Assembly: GCA_913009205.1 (NCBI GenBank)
Contig: CAJVYC010000010.1
Coordinates: 24,265 to 88,264, forward strand
From: an uncultured Fluviicola sp.
GTDB taxonomy: Bacteria > Bacteroidota > Bacteroidia > Flavobacteriales_D > Crocinitomicaceae
DNA: 64,000 nucleotides
Reading direction: 5' to 3'
The position numbers were made by a program, and so were the translations under genes. A model generated the notes under the pieces. That model made no database searches. It was not told where the DNA came from and worked only from the letters and a program-made list of their open reading frames with translations. Shown here piece after piece: positions 1 to 8,482 of the stretch; position 1 is the first letter of the stretch; every line of letters begins with the position of its first letter.

Positions 1-957
1 GCCAGCGTGAAGAGCATCAAATGCCAATTGAAGATTGTTGAATGTTTTCATGTCCGGTTGCTCAAACGTCAATTGAGGGTAATCCATAAAATTGAATCTT
101 GGGAAATTCGTTTTCATGCGATCGGGATAAGTAAAAGCATATTGAATCGGCAATTTCATATCGGGCAAACCCATTTGCGCCTTCATACTTCCATCTTCAA
201 ATTGAACAAGCGAATGCACAATCGACTGAGGATGAACGATAACATCAATTTGCTCGGGCTTTAGGTTAAACAGCCATTTCGCTTCGATCACTTCCAGTCC
301 TTTATTCATCATTGATGCCGAGTCGATGGTTATTTTTGCTCCCATCTCCCAATTCGGATGTTTCAAAGCTTGCGCCTTTGTTACCTCAAGTAGTTGTTCA
401 GAAGTGTAGCCTCTAAATGGTCCACCGGATGCCGTCAAGTAGATTTTTTCAATTTTGTTGTGGAATTCGCCCACCAAACATTGAAAAATAGCCGAATGTT
501 CAGAATCAACAGGGTAAATATTTACACCGTTTTTTTGTGCCTCCTTTGTTACCAATTCACCAGCTACAACGAGCGTTTCTTTATTGGCCAACGCGATGTT
601 TTTCTTTGCTCGAATTGCGGCTAAAGTTGGCCTGAGACCTGCATATCCAACCATGGCCGTTAGAACCGTATCGACATCATTTGAATCCACAACCTGACAC
701 AAAGCATCTTTTCCGCAATAGACATGGATGTCATGCTCTGAAAGAACGTCTTTTACCTTTTGGTATTGACTTTCATCGCCAATTACAACAGTATTTGGTT
801 TGTGTTTTAAAGCCTGTTCAATTAACAAATCTGCATTTTTATATGCCGTAATAACTTGTAGATCGAAAACATCTGGATATGATTCAATGACTTCAAGTGC
901 CTGAGTTCCTATTGAACCAGTTGATCCTAAAATTGCGATTCCTTTTTTCTGTTGCAT
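1..957 (-). CDS. dxr: 1-deoxy-D-xylulose 5-phosphate reductoisomerase, C-terminus cut by window edge
   Basis: Catalyses the NADPH-dependent rearrangement and reduction of DXP to 2-C-methyl-D-erythritol 4-phosphate, the committed step of the cytosolic MEP isoprenoid pathway. Translating the minus strand from the ATG at 957 gives 319 uninterrupted codons. It starts MQQKKGIAILGSTGSIG, with the NADPH-binding GSTGSIG at residues 11-17. Further on are the metal/substrate segments VDSEHSAIFQ and TASGGPFR. The family is about 385-400 residues, so roughly the last 70 lie beyond the left edge; this is why the ORF track omits it. ispD, another MEP enzyme, lies at 55 kb but is not linked. Identification is secure. 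Confidence 0.95.
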   Translation of the reverse strand, partial: MQQKKGIAILGSTGSIGTQALEVIESYPDVFDLQVITAYKNADLLIEQALKHKPNTVVIGDESQYQKVKDVLSEHDIHVYCGKDALCQVVDSNDVDTVLTAMVGYAGLRPTLAAIRAKKNIALANKETLVVAGELVTKEAQKNGVNIYPVDSEHSAIFQCLVGEFHNKIEKIYLTASGGPFRGYTSEQLLEVTKAQALKHPNWEMGAKITIDSASMMNKGLEVIEAKWLFNLKPEQIDVIVHPQSIVHSLVQFEDGSMKAQMGLPDMKLPIQYAFTYPDRMKTNFPRFNFMDYPQLTFEQPDMKTFNNLQLAFDALHAG

Positions 958-1012
958 GACGCAAATTTAGTAAAAATGAAGTCTTTCGAAGACGATTAAT
1001 TCTACCAAGTAG

Positions 1013-1020
1013 TATCTTTG
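1013..1020 (+). promoter_or_regulatory. Bacteroidota -7 promoter element (TATCTTTG)
   Basis: TATCTTTG fits the TAnnTTTG consensus exactly. It ends only four bases before the ATG at 1025, so the mRNA may start at or next to the start codon. I do not see a clear -33 TTG. Confidence 0.55.
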
Positions 1021-1024
1021 TTGT

Positions 1025-1489
1025 ATGAATTACAGAATCCTATCGCAAGAAGAATTGGAATTGCTCGAAGATGACTTAAAAGCATTCTTGATTGTCAACG
1101 GTGTACATAGCGATGAATGGGCAGAAATGAACAAATCAAACCCTGTAAAAGCTGTTGAATTGGTTGAATTGTTCTCCGACACAGTGCTTCAAAAAGTGTA
1201 TGATCAAGTTCGATTCATTGAACATAGATCGCAAAAGTCATGCATGGTTTTTCACCTATTGGACGACAAAATCGAATTGATTTCTATTAACGCTAATTCT
1301 GATGCGGTTGACCTAACAACTCCCGATTCTATTCATGAAGCACTCTCTACAAATGCAAAGTCATTGTCTATTTTTAGAACAGAGAAAAGATATTTAAAAG
1401 ATAGAGCGGCCGAAATTCATGAAATGCTGGAGCAAGGATGTGTGAATTCCAGTGAGGCTTTTTGGTATCAGTTGGAGAAAGTGGTTTAG
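1025..1489 (+). CDS. DUF6495-like conserved protein of Bacteroidota
   Basis: A 154-residue acidic, soluble protein with no signal peptide or membrane segment. The opening MNYRILSQEELELLEDDL and the following ELFSDTVLQKVYDQVRFIEHRS resemble, from memory, the small Flavobacteriia family DUF6495, whose function is unknown. The start is supported by a TAnnTTTG element four bases upstream. It stands alone: dxr diverges on the left and a non-coding gap follows on the right. Family assignment is tentative, but that it is a real gene is well supported by its length and promoter. Confidence 0.7.
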   Translation: MNYRILSQEELELLEDDLKAFLIVNGVHSDEWAEMNKSNPVKAVELVELFSDTVLQKVYDQVRFIEHRSQKSCMVFHLLDDKIELISINANSDAVDLTTPDSIHEALSTNAKSLSIFRTEKRYLKDRAAEIHEMLEQGCVNSSEAFWYQLEKVV

Positions 1490-1498
1490 TAAGTGTGA

Positions 1499-1612
1499 GA
1501 ATGGATAGATCATGCTGTGTTCAGGTTCAACCCCAAGGACAGAAAGTCACTATTAAGAGTTTTGCTTATGGCACAAGATGCACATAAACGTATTCACGAT
1601 TATTTGATGTAA
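1499..1612 (+). pseudogene. Possible C-terminal gene remnant
   Basis: The 1490-1817 gap has no intact gene. In one plus frame, 37 codons run without a stop and read like a protein tail (EWIDHAVFRFNPKDRKSLL, ending RIHDYLM) with no plausible start codon. I do not recognise the family. The rest of the gap up to about 1800 shows nothing I can name, although a short minus-strand tail (LNLASLQFRFEPRGNKETR) is also readable. Low confidence: 37 codons can occur by chance. Confidence 0.25.
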
Positions 1613-1805
1613 CGGGTTTTATTTATTGTTGAGAATTTGGGACAGACGAAAGGCTGACTTGTGTCTTACCAATTACAACATAACTATAATTTTCACCCTC
1701 GTTTCTTTGTTTCCACGTGGTTCAAAGCGAAACTGCAATGAAGCCAAGTTAAGCCTGTCTTTAAAATTTATAATTCTAAAATAATTTCTCATTCATAATT
1801 CAAAC

Positions 1806-1813
1806 TATCTTTA
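1806..1813 (+). promoter_or_regulatory. -7 promoter-like element (TATCTTTA)
   Basis: TATCTTTA differs from TAnnTTTG only at the last base. It lies four bases before the GTG start of the SUFU-domain gene, again suggesting a very short or absent leader. Confidence 0.4.
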
Positions 1814-1817
1814 CAAG

Positions 1818-2432
1818 GTGAAAAATGAACTAGTAAAAAGATTTGGTGAGCACCGCGTTTCAGAGGTTCCTGTGAAGGAAGGTGAAATGCCTCTGCTAAT
1901 GCTTGATCTTGAGTTGAGATCGCCTATCAATGTACTAATGACAAACGGTTTGAGCAATTACAAAATGCCCGTTCCAGAGAAAGAAATTGGAAACGAGTAC
2001 AACGAATTGTGTTTTTGTTTACCAAGTTATTGGGAATGGGAAGATGCCGATAATCCTCAAATGAACTGGGTATTTACATGGATTCAGAAATTAGCGAAGT
2101 ACGTTCAAGAAAACGAATCGTGGTTTGGTCATGGACACACTTTCCCAACAGGTAAGGAGCAGAGCCCGATTTCTGGAACCATGGAGCAAAATTACTTTAT
2201 GCTCGTTCGCCCAATGATGTTAGAAGCGGAAATCGCGCCTGTTAAAGTCGATGGGAAAACAATCAACTTCTTGTTCATTATGCCAATTTTTGAAGAAGAA
2301 TTGGAGTACAAATACAGCAAGGGAACACACAAGCTTATGGTGAAGTTTATCAACAAAGGGTTTAATGAGTTGCTGGACGACTACCGAACCAATGCTTTGA
2401 AAAAGAAATGGTCGTTTGTTAAGCGCCGCTAG
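1818..2432 (+). CDS. Suppressor-of-fused (SUFU) domain protein
   Basis: A 204-residue soluble protein built almost entirely of a SUFU-like domain (Pfam PF05076 type). Recognisable segments are NELCFCLPSYWEWED near residue 65, the aromatic helix FTWIQKLAKYVQENESWFGHGHTF near residues 88-111, and a C-terminal FINKGFNELLDDYR. In bacteria these domains occur as stand-alone proteins and as predicted immunity proteins of polymorphic toxin systems; no toxin gene is next to this one. The start is a GTG right after a promoter-like TATCTTTA, and the next in-frame Met would cut into the domain. Function is unknown; the domain call is fairly firm. Confidence 0.8.
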   Translation: MKNELVKRFGEHRVSEVPVKEGEMPLLMLDLELRSPINVLMTNGLSNYKMPVPEKEIGNEYNELCFCLPSYWEWEDADNPQMNWVFTWIQKLAKYVQENESWFGHGHTFPTGKEQSPISGTMEQNYFMLVRPMMLEAEIAPVKVDGKTINFLFIMPIFEEELEYKYSKGTHKLMVKFINKGFNELLDDYRTNALKKKWSFVKRR

Positions 2433-2481
2433 TAATCTTTGAAAACACATATGGAATTCTAGATTGAGAAATCATCTTTCG

Positions 2482-3480
2482 TTAAGCGATAACCCCCACC
2501 AATCCCTTTTTCAATAAAATTTCTGCAATCTGCACTGCATTTGTCGCGGCACCCTTTCTAAGGTTGTCGGATACAATCCATAAGTTCAAGGTATTTGCTT
2601 GAGATTCATCTCTTCGGATTCTTCCAACAAAAACATCGTCTTTTCCAGAAGCATATAACGGCATTGGATACGAATTTGTCGTTGGATCGTCTTTCAAGGT
2701 AATCCCATCTTGATTGTGCAACAACAAACGAACTTCACTTAAATCAAAATCGTTTTCAAACTCAATGTTCACCGCTTCAGAATGTCCTCCTGCAACTGGA
2801 ACCCGAACCGCCGTAGCGGTTACATTTATTTTTGAATCTAAGATTTTTTTCGTCTCATTTGTGAGCTTCATTTCCTCTTTTGTGTATCCATTTTGAAGAA
2901 AATCATCGCATTGTGGAATACAATTCCGATCGATTGGATACGAATATGCCATCTCTCCATCGATACCGTTTCTCTCGTTTTCCATTTGATTGATTGCTGC
3001 GACTCCCGAACCAGAAATAGATTGATACGTTGAAACGACAACCCTCTTAATCCCATACTTTGCATGCAGAGGCCTCATAGTAAGAACCAATTGAATGGTG
3101 CTGCAATTTGGATTCGCAATTATTTTATCCTCTGAAGTCAAAAGGTCTCCATTGATTTCTGGAACGATTAATTTTTTGGTTGGGTCCATTCTCCATGCAG
3201 AAGAATTGTCGATTACAACTATTCCAGCATCGACGTATTTAGGCGCCCATTCCAAAGATGTTCCGCCACCAGCAGAGAAAATAGCAATGTCTGGTTTCAT
3301 GTCAATAGCCGTTTGCAAACCAACAACGGTACATTCCATTCCACCGAAGTCGATTGTTTTACCGACTGATCTTTCAGACGCTACAGGAATTAATTCTGTT
3401 ATTGGAAATGATTTTTCGCGAAGAACTTTCATCATCATTTGTCCTACCATTCCCGTTGCACCAACTACAGCTACTTTCAT
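2482..3480 (-). CDS. asd: Aspartate-semialdehyde dehydrogenase
   Basis: Reduces beta-aspartyl phosphate to aspartate semialdehyde with NADPH, the branch point to lysine/diaminopimelate, threonine and methionine. The 332-residue length is normal. The Rossmann motif GATGMVG is at residues 7-13, the catalytic cysteine sits in IANPNCST (about C126), and SISGSGVAAINQME follows. The start lies about 30 bases after a minus-strand TAAATTTG element. The gene is divergent from the lamin-tail protein at 3546. It shares no operon with other amino-acid genes here. Confidence 0.97.
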   Translation of the reverse strand: MKVAVVGATGMVGQMMMKVLREKSFPITELIPVASERSVGKTIDFGGMECTVVGLQTAIDMKPDIAIFSAGGGTSLEWAPKYVDAGIVVIDNSSAWRMDPTKKLIVPEINGDLLTSEDKIIANPNCSTIQLVLTMRPLHAKYGIKRVVVSTYQSISGSGVAAINQMENERNGIDGEMAYSYPIDRNCIPQCDDFLQNGYTKEEMKLTNETKKILDSKINVTATAVRVPVAGGHSEAVNIEFENDFDLSEVRLLLHNQDGITLKDDPTTNSYPMPLYASGKDDVFVGRIRRDESQANTLNLWIVSDNLRKGAATNAVQIAEILLKKGLVGVIA

Positions 3481-3508
3481 TCTTGTTCTATTATTCTAGT
3501 TCAAACTC

Positions 3509-3525
3509 CAAATTTAGTATATTTA
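3509..3525. promoter_or_regulatory. Back-to-back divergent -7 elements (asd / lamin-tail gene)
   Basis: Minus strand 3509-3516 reads TAAATTTG (for asd, start 3480) and plus strand 3518-3525 reads TATATTTA (for the gene starting at 3546). They are separated by one base, so two polymerases could not occupy both at once. Confidence 0.5.
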
Positions 3526-3545
3526 GACTTATTGATTTACAAAGT

Positions 3546-6116
3546 ATGAGGCACTTTTTTTGCTTTGTGTTTATTCTAACACATTACATTGGATTTGGAC
3601 AAGTAATTGACGACTTTTCCGATGGAGATTTCACTTCCAATCCTACATGGTCAGGAACCGACGCGGATTATATCGTGAACGGTTCTTTTGAATTGCAATT
3701 AAGCAATTCGGTTGCGGCAACGTCCTATTTGACAACTCCTCATGGCCTGGCCACTTTGGACAATAAGGAATGGAACGGAATCATTCGACAAACATTTTCG
3801 CCTTCTGGAAGTAACTTCGGCCGTTTTTATCTGACGGCGGCTTCTGCAGATTTAACGACAGATCCTGACGGGTTTTACTTGCAATTGGGCGAAGCGGGCT
3901 CGCTAGATGCTGTTCGTTTATTTAAAGTCGTTGGCGGAACGAATACTGAACTACTAGCAGGCCCTTCATCTCAAATCGCGAGTAGTTTTACGATTGGCAT
4001 TCGCGTGGTTAGAGACAATTTAGGCAATTGGTCGTTGTACATTGATGACACCGGTGGAACAAATTATACCTTGGCTGGAACTGTAAACGATGCTACGCCG
4101 CTTTTGGGCACACACAGTGGATTCATGGAAACGTATACGCTAAGTAACGCTGACAACTTCTTTTACGACGACATTTACATTGGTGATGAGATTGTAGATC
4201 TTGCACCGCCCGTTTTGGTTTCTGCAACGGCAATTAATGCAAATTTAATTGATGTCCAATTCGATGAAGCTCTTGATCCCGTCACAGCGGAAGATTTAAA
4301 CAATTACGACATTCAACCTTTTCAATCCGCGACGTCGGCAACTGTTGATGGGGTAAACCCTGCTTTGGTTCATATCGTTCTAGCTTCTGCCTTAACAAAT
4401 GGATTGGGATATACAATTTTCACAGAAAACATTGAAGATTTGGTTGGAAACATATCAGGTTCTCAGTCAGCAGATTTCTCATTTTTAATTGGCGAAGTTC
4501 CATCTGTCGGGGATGTTGTAATCAATGAATTCTTATGTGACCCCTCACCAGCGGTTGGATTAAGGGACGCCGAGTTCGTTGAGATTTATAACAAGAGCAC
4601 GAAAATATTTAATGTACAAGACTGGAAGATAGGTGATGCTTCCTCGGACGGAACAATTCAACAAGACTGGTTGCTACCAGGTGACCATATGGTACTTACT
4701 AGTACTTCCAATTTAGATTCATTTGTTGTTGCCACTCAAGTAACAAGTTTCCCAAGTTTGAATAATTCGGGTGATAATATCGTATTGAGAACAGATTTAG
4801 GATTGGTTTTGGATTCAATAACATACACCGACGAATGGTACGAAGATGAGAATAAAGAAGATGGTGGGTATACTATTGAGCGTATTAATCCAGATGATCC
4901 ATGTTCTGATTTTTCTGATTGGTCCGCAAGTAATGATCTATTAGGAGGAACACCAGGGTTGCAGAATTCTATTTACAACAATACACCAGATACTGATACT
5001 CCAGGATTTGATCAATTGATAGCTCTTGCTCCGAATTTTCTAGAAGTTTACTTTAACGAAGGAATGGATTCAGCATCTTTGGCAAACTCTCAGGTTTCAG
5101 TCGCACCAATATTAACTATTCAAAACACGTATGTGCAAGAAGCTCATCCTACGATGATAATTTTGGAATTTGCAGAGAATTTTCAAGCTTCTCAAACCTA
5201 TTCAATCATAATTCAAAACGCCGCGGATTGTTGGTTAAACGCTACCGATTTGATTGGCCAATTTGCTCTTCCAGAAAATGCAAGTGAAGGAGATGTGGCA
5301 ATTAATGAAATTATGTTCAATCCTATTACTGGAGGAACGGATTGGGTTGAGGTGTACAATACTTCCAACAAATTGATTGATTTGTATCAATGGGAATTGG
5401 CGAATTATGATGACGATACAATTTCAAACAATAAGATTATTGGAGAACATTTTCTATTGTATCCAGATAGTTATGCCGTGATTTCCGAAGATTCCTCTCA
5501 GATCATCCAACAATTTTCTCAAGCGGTTCTTGGAACGTTTGTTCAATCCGATTTACCTACATACAGCAATGATTCAGGAACAATTTACTTGATTTCAAAC
5601 AACACTCTTATCGATTATGTTTCATACGATGCTGATTGGCACTTTGCCTTGCTCGACGACGACGACGGGAAAACACTTGAAAGATTAGATCCATTGGCCG
5701 ATGCGAACAGTTCTAGCAACTGGCACACGGCGGCAGAAGCGCTCAGCTTTGGGACACCGGGACGACTTAATTCGCAATACCGTCCAGAATTAATCAATGG
5801 CGAATTCAGCTATTCAAGCGAGTCAATTTCACCGGATAATGATGGGTTTGAAGATGTACTTCAGGTCAATTATCAAATGATGGAGCCCGGAATGGTCGGA
5901 ACCTTTACCGTTTATGATGATCGAGGAAGACTGATTGCGCAAGTGATATCATCTGAATTGCTCGCACTAGAAGGAACGTTCACGTGGCAAGGTATTACAG
6001 ACGCTGGAAATAAAGCATCTATTGGAACTTATGTAGGTGTATTTGAAGCCTTTTCTGCAGATGGAGAAGCATCATTCGTTAAGCGGAAAGCATTTGTTGT
6101 AGCTGGTCAGTTCTAG
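3546..6116 (+). CDS. Secreted lamin-tail-domain protein
   Basis: An 856-residue secreted protein. The ORF track starts at 3354 inside asd; I choose the ATG at 3546 because it begins a signal peptide (MRHFFCFVFILTHYIGFGQ) and follows a promoter-like TATATTTA. After an N-terminal beta-rich module (about residues 20-220) comes an Ig-like segment (LVSATAINANLIDVQFDEAL). Two lamin-tail domains follow (GDVVINEFLCDP and GDVAINEIMFNP), with a second Ig-like segment between them. The C-terminal module (SPDNDGFEDVLQVNY...TFTVYDDRGRLIAQV) resembles FlgD-Ig or gliding-type C-terminal domains. Lamin-tail proteins of Bacteroidota are often cell-surface, sometimes nuclease-associated, but no catalytic domain is visible here. 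Exact role unknown. Confidence 0.85.
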   Translation: MRHFFCFVFILTHYIGFGQVIDDFSDGDFTSNPTWSGTDADYIVNGSFELQLSNSVAATSYLTTPHGLATLDNKEWNGIIRQTFSPSGSNFGRFYLTAASADLTTDPDGFYLQLGEAGSLDAVRLFKVVGGTNTELLAGPSSQIASSFTIGIRVVRDNLGNWSLYIDDTGGTNYTLAGTVNDATPLLGTHSGFMETYTLSNADNFFYDDIYIGDEIVDLAPPVLVSATAINANLIDVQFDEALDPVTAEDLNNYDIQPFQSATSATVDGVNPALVHIVLASALTNGLGYTIFTENIEDLVGNISGSQSADFSFLIGEVPSVGDVVINEFLCDPSPAVGLRDAEFVEIYNKSTKIFNVQDWKIGDASSDGTIQQDWLLPGDHMVLTSTSNLDSFVVATQVTSFPSLNNSGDNIVLRTDLGLVLDSITYTDEWYEDENKEDGGYTIERINPDDPCSDFSDWSASNDLLGGTPGLQNSIYNNTPDTDTPGFDQLIALAPNFLEVYFNEGMDSASLANSQVSVAPILTIQNTYVQEAHPTMIILEFAENFQASQTYSIIIQNAADCWLNATDLIGQFALPENASEGDVAINEIMFNPITGGTDWVEVYNTSNKLIDLYQWELANYDDDTISNNKIIGEHFLLYPDSYAVISEDSSQIIQQFSQAVLGTFVQSDLPTYSNDSGTIYLISNNTLIDYVSYDADWHFALLDDDDGKTLERLDPLADANSSSNWHTAAEALSFGTPGRLNSQYRPELINGEFSYSSESISPDNDGFEDVLQVNYQMMEPGMVGTFTVYDDRGRLIAQVISSELLALEGTFTWQGITDAGNKASIGTYVGVFEAFSADGEASFVKRKAFVVAGQF

Positions 6117-6214
6117 GGTCTTAAATTGAGGTTACCGTTTTAATGTGTTGAAAAATCAAATTCTCAATCTGGATTTTTTTGTCTTTTATCATTCAAATCT
6201 GCTTCGGCTGCGCC

Positions 6215-6493
6215 CTAATTAGACGTTGACCTTGATGTTTTTGAGACCATTTTTAATTTCTTCTTAGTTATCAACTTACTGTTTGTTTTCATGTCATTTA
6301 TGAAATCCCTTCGGTTTCTAAATGCACATTCGAGAAAAGTATATTCCAGAGCGATTGTATTTTCCATATTTAGTTTTCTCTTTAGCAATCTTTTTACAGC
6401 ATTGATATTTTCTCGATCGAATTCCAGATTTGATGTCGTTGGAATCATTTCCATAATAGTTTCATTTGGAATTTTCATTGCAACCATGGCCAT
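6215..6493 (-). CDS. Doubtful small ORF, possibly a gene remnant
   Basis: The 6117-6595 gap contains overlapping ORFs on both strands (this one and 6291-6572 plus). The minus frame reads like a charged soluble protein (NAVKRLLKRK, EYTFLECAFRNRRDFINDMK), and the reading continues upstream to a TGA as LKEKYEAIEMAM. The plus frame is a hydrophobic string, as expected opposite charged codons. I therefore favour the minus strand, but recognise no family and see no promoter. It may be the tail of a decayed gene. Confidence 0.3.
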   Translation of the reverse strand: MAMVAMKIPNETIMEMIPTTSNLEFDRENINAVKRLLKRKLNMENTIALEYTFLECAFRNRRDFINDMKTNSKLITKKKLKMVSKTSRSTSN

Positions 6494-6569
6494 TTCTATA
6501 GCCTCATATTTTTCTTTTAGTCAGCAATACAATAATTGCTATTCAATTCTCAATATTGAACTAATTACC

Positions 6570-6577
6570 TAAATTTG
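6570..6577 (+). promoter_or_regulatory. -7 promoter element (TAAATTTG)
   Basis: An exact TAnnTTTG match overlapping the track's TTG start (6575) of the next gene. It argues that translation really begins at the ATG 19 bases further on (6596). Confidence 0.5.
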
Positions 6578-6595
6578 CTCCATAAGCAAGAAAGT

Positions 6596-7876
6596 ATGTT
6601 GTCTCCAGGAGCAAAAGGATGGATTAATAAATACTTTGATTTGGTCGAAAACGGCGCGATCAATCTGGAAATTGATCGTCCAGAAGGATTGAGAAAACTG
6701 CACTTTATGCATTTGACGCTTGGCCATTCAGGAATCGTTTTTGGTTATCCAATGGAATTGATTTTTGCAATAGAACTCGATGATTCCAAATGGACAAGCG
6801 AGGAAAAACTCAAATTGTTACTTTTCGAATCACACCTTTTTGTGTATTTACAAATTCACAATGACGTTGTTTTCGATCGGGCTGGTTTTATTCAGTCCCT
6901 TGTCGGGTTCTACAAGTTTCACAATTCTTCGTCCATCAAAAGGATCTTTACTTTAATCAAGAAAGAATCTCTTGATACGATGCTTGAAAGCGTCTTGGTG
7001 AAACGGATTGATATCAAAACGAACTTGCTTGACAACAAATGGTGGGTGAATTCACTCAGCAACGCATTCGTCTATCTAGATGTTATTTTGTTTGATGATT
7101 TCGTTCATAAAAGCAAAGAAGAAGCTTTGAAAAATTACGATGTATTTGCTGAAAATGCACTTATCGCCGTTACCCTTTCTGCCTATTCAGATGGTTTGAT
7201 AGAGGACAAGGAAAAGGATTTGTTTAACGTTTTTTTGGCCAGTGCCCATCTTGATGATGAAGATCGTGAAAAGGCAAAAGAACGGTTTCGCAATGGAGCC
7301 AAAATGGATGATTTCTCCTACTTCGTTAAAAGCCATTGGTTGCTCAAAAGATTCTTATTGGACATTGCTGTATTGACAATTTTTTCAACGCAAGAAACGC
7401 TCGAGGAAGAGACTGAGTTTTTGGAAGATTTATGTGAACACCTCGAAATTGAACATTTTGAGCTTGAAGAATCCTTGCGAATCGTTGAAAACTTCATGCT
7501 GAAGAGTAAAGACAATGTTACGTTCCTAAGTGAAGTTTCTAAATACGATAAAGTATATGCAAGTCTCACCAAGCGCTGGACGAAAGTAATTTTAAGGAAT
7601 AGAGACAAGCTTTCCAATGAAATGCGCGAAAGTAAAGAACTCGTGCGGCTGATAAAGAAATCGAGGAGTGAAGAGCTTTCGAAAGAAGAGAAAGCGGCTG
7701 TAAAACTGCAATTTAAAGATTTGGCAAAATCAATTCCAGCATTAGCAATATTTATGCTTCCTGGCGGGGTGATTCTTCTTCCTTTGGTCTTGAAATTAAT
7801 TCCGGATCTGATTCCAAGCGCATTTAAAGAGAACGAAATAGGGGATCAATCGAATGAAAAACCGAAGGAGCTTTGA
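6596..7876 (+). CDS. LETM1-related biofilm-associated protein
   Basis: A 426-residue protein. I use the ATG at 6596 (MLSPGAKGWINKYF) rather than the track's TTG at 6575, which overlaps a promoter element. The N-terminus matches, from memory, the Flavobacteriia family named LETM1-related biofilm-associated protein. The middle holds a TerB-like helical segment (LSAYSDGLIEDKEKDLFNVF, about residues 195-215). The C-terminus has the LETM1-like hydrophobic stretch AIFMLPGGVILLPLVLKLIP, preceded by a charged coiled region (about residues 340-375). It is probably associated with the inner membrane. LETM1 is a mitochondrial ion-exchange protein; the bacterial role is not established. Single-gene unit. 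Confidence 0.8.
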   Translation: MLSPGAKGWINKYFDLVENGAINLEIDRPEGLRKLHFMHLTLGHSGIVFGYPMELIFAIELDDSKWTSEEKLKLLLFESHLFVYLQIHNDVVFDRAGFIQSLVGFYKFHNSSSIKRIFTLIKKESLDTMLESVLVKRIDIKTNLLDNKWWVNSLSNAFVYLDVILFDDFVHKSKEEALKNYDVFAENALIAVTLSAYSDGLIEDKEKDLFNVFLASAHLDDEDREKAKERFRNGAKMDDFSYFVKSHWLLKRFLLDIAVLTIFSTQETLEEETEFLEDLCEHLEIEHFELEESLRIVENFMLKSKDNVTFLSEVSKYDKVYASLTKRWTKVILRNRDKLSNEMRESKELVRLIKKSRSEELSKEEKAAVKLQFKDLAKSIPALAIFMLPGGVILLPLVLKLIPDLIPSAFKENEIGDQSNEKPKEL

Positions 7877-8060
7877 TGGAATTAGATGAAACCAGATGGA
7901 AGAAGTCATCTGTATTTTGAAGGTTGATCTCAGGCTACCTTCCAACAATTAACTTATCGCATTCCAGCTCATTTATCTCGGATAAAGAAGTTGCAAACCA
8001 ATGTCTTAATTCAAAGGAATGTGCCGAAGATTTCTAACTTGATCTTCATTGCTGAAGTCA

Positions 8061-8476
8061 ATGACACTTCAAGAGAACGAATTAAAGAATGAGTCAATAA
8101 AACGGTCAGACAATGACATTTATGGTCATGTAAATAATATCGTGTATTATTCTTATTTTGATACTGCCGCCAATCAATATTTAATAGATCATGCAGAATT
8201 AGATGTTCAAAATGCTCCAATTGTTGGGTTTGTGGTTGACTCTCATTGTGATTTCATTAAACCCATTGCGCTTCCAGATAAAATTGAAGCTGGCTTACTT
8301 GTAAAAAAATAGGAAATAGTGCTGTAACTTAATGCATAGGGATCTTTAAAAAAATAGAAAATAGCTCTTGCGCTTTTGGAGAGTTTGTTCATGTTTTTGT
8401 GAATAGAAAAACTAATCAAGCTAAAGCAATTCCTTTAACTATTAAAGAAGTATTACAAAAATTAGTATCATATTAA
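8061..8476 (+). pseudogene. Frameshifted acyl-CoA thioesterase (hotdog fold)
   Basis: The first part encodes a 4-hydroxybenzoyl-CoA thioesterase-like protein (SDNDIYGHVNNIVYYSYFDT, then NAPIVGFVVDSHCDF). The frame stops at 8312 after an A7 run. Restoring one base lets it continue IGNSAVT, then an in-frame TAA, then CIGIFKK...CAFGEFVHVFVNRKTNQAKAIP to a stop at 8476, giving the normal family length. Two separate lesions (frameshift and nonsense codon) make a sequencing error an unlikely full explanation. It is convergent with the AlkB-type gene, six bases away. Start 8061 (ATG) is preferred over the track's TTG at 8049. Confidence 0.8.
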
Positions 8477-8482
8477 TTTGGC

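Noticed and set aside
6291-6572. Plus-strand 93-residue hydrophobic ORF
   Set aside because: It lies opposite a charged minus-strand frame, which naturally gives hydrophobic codons. It has no promoter and ends inside the promoter of the LETM1-related gene.
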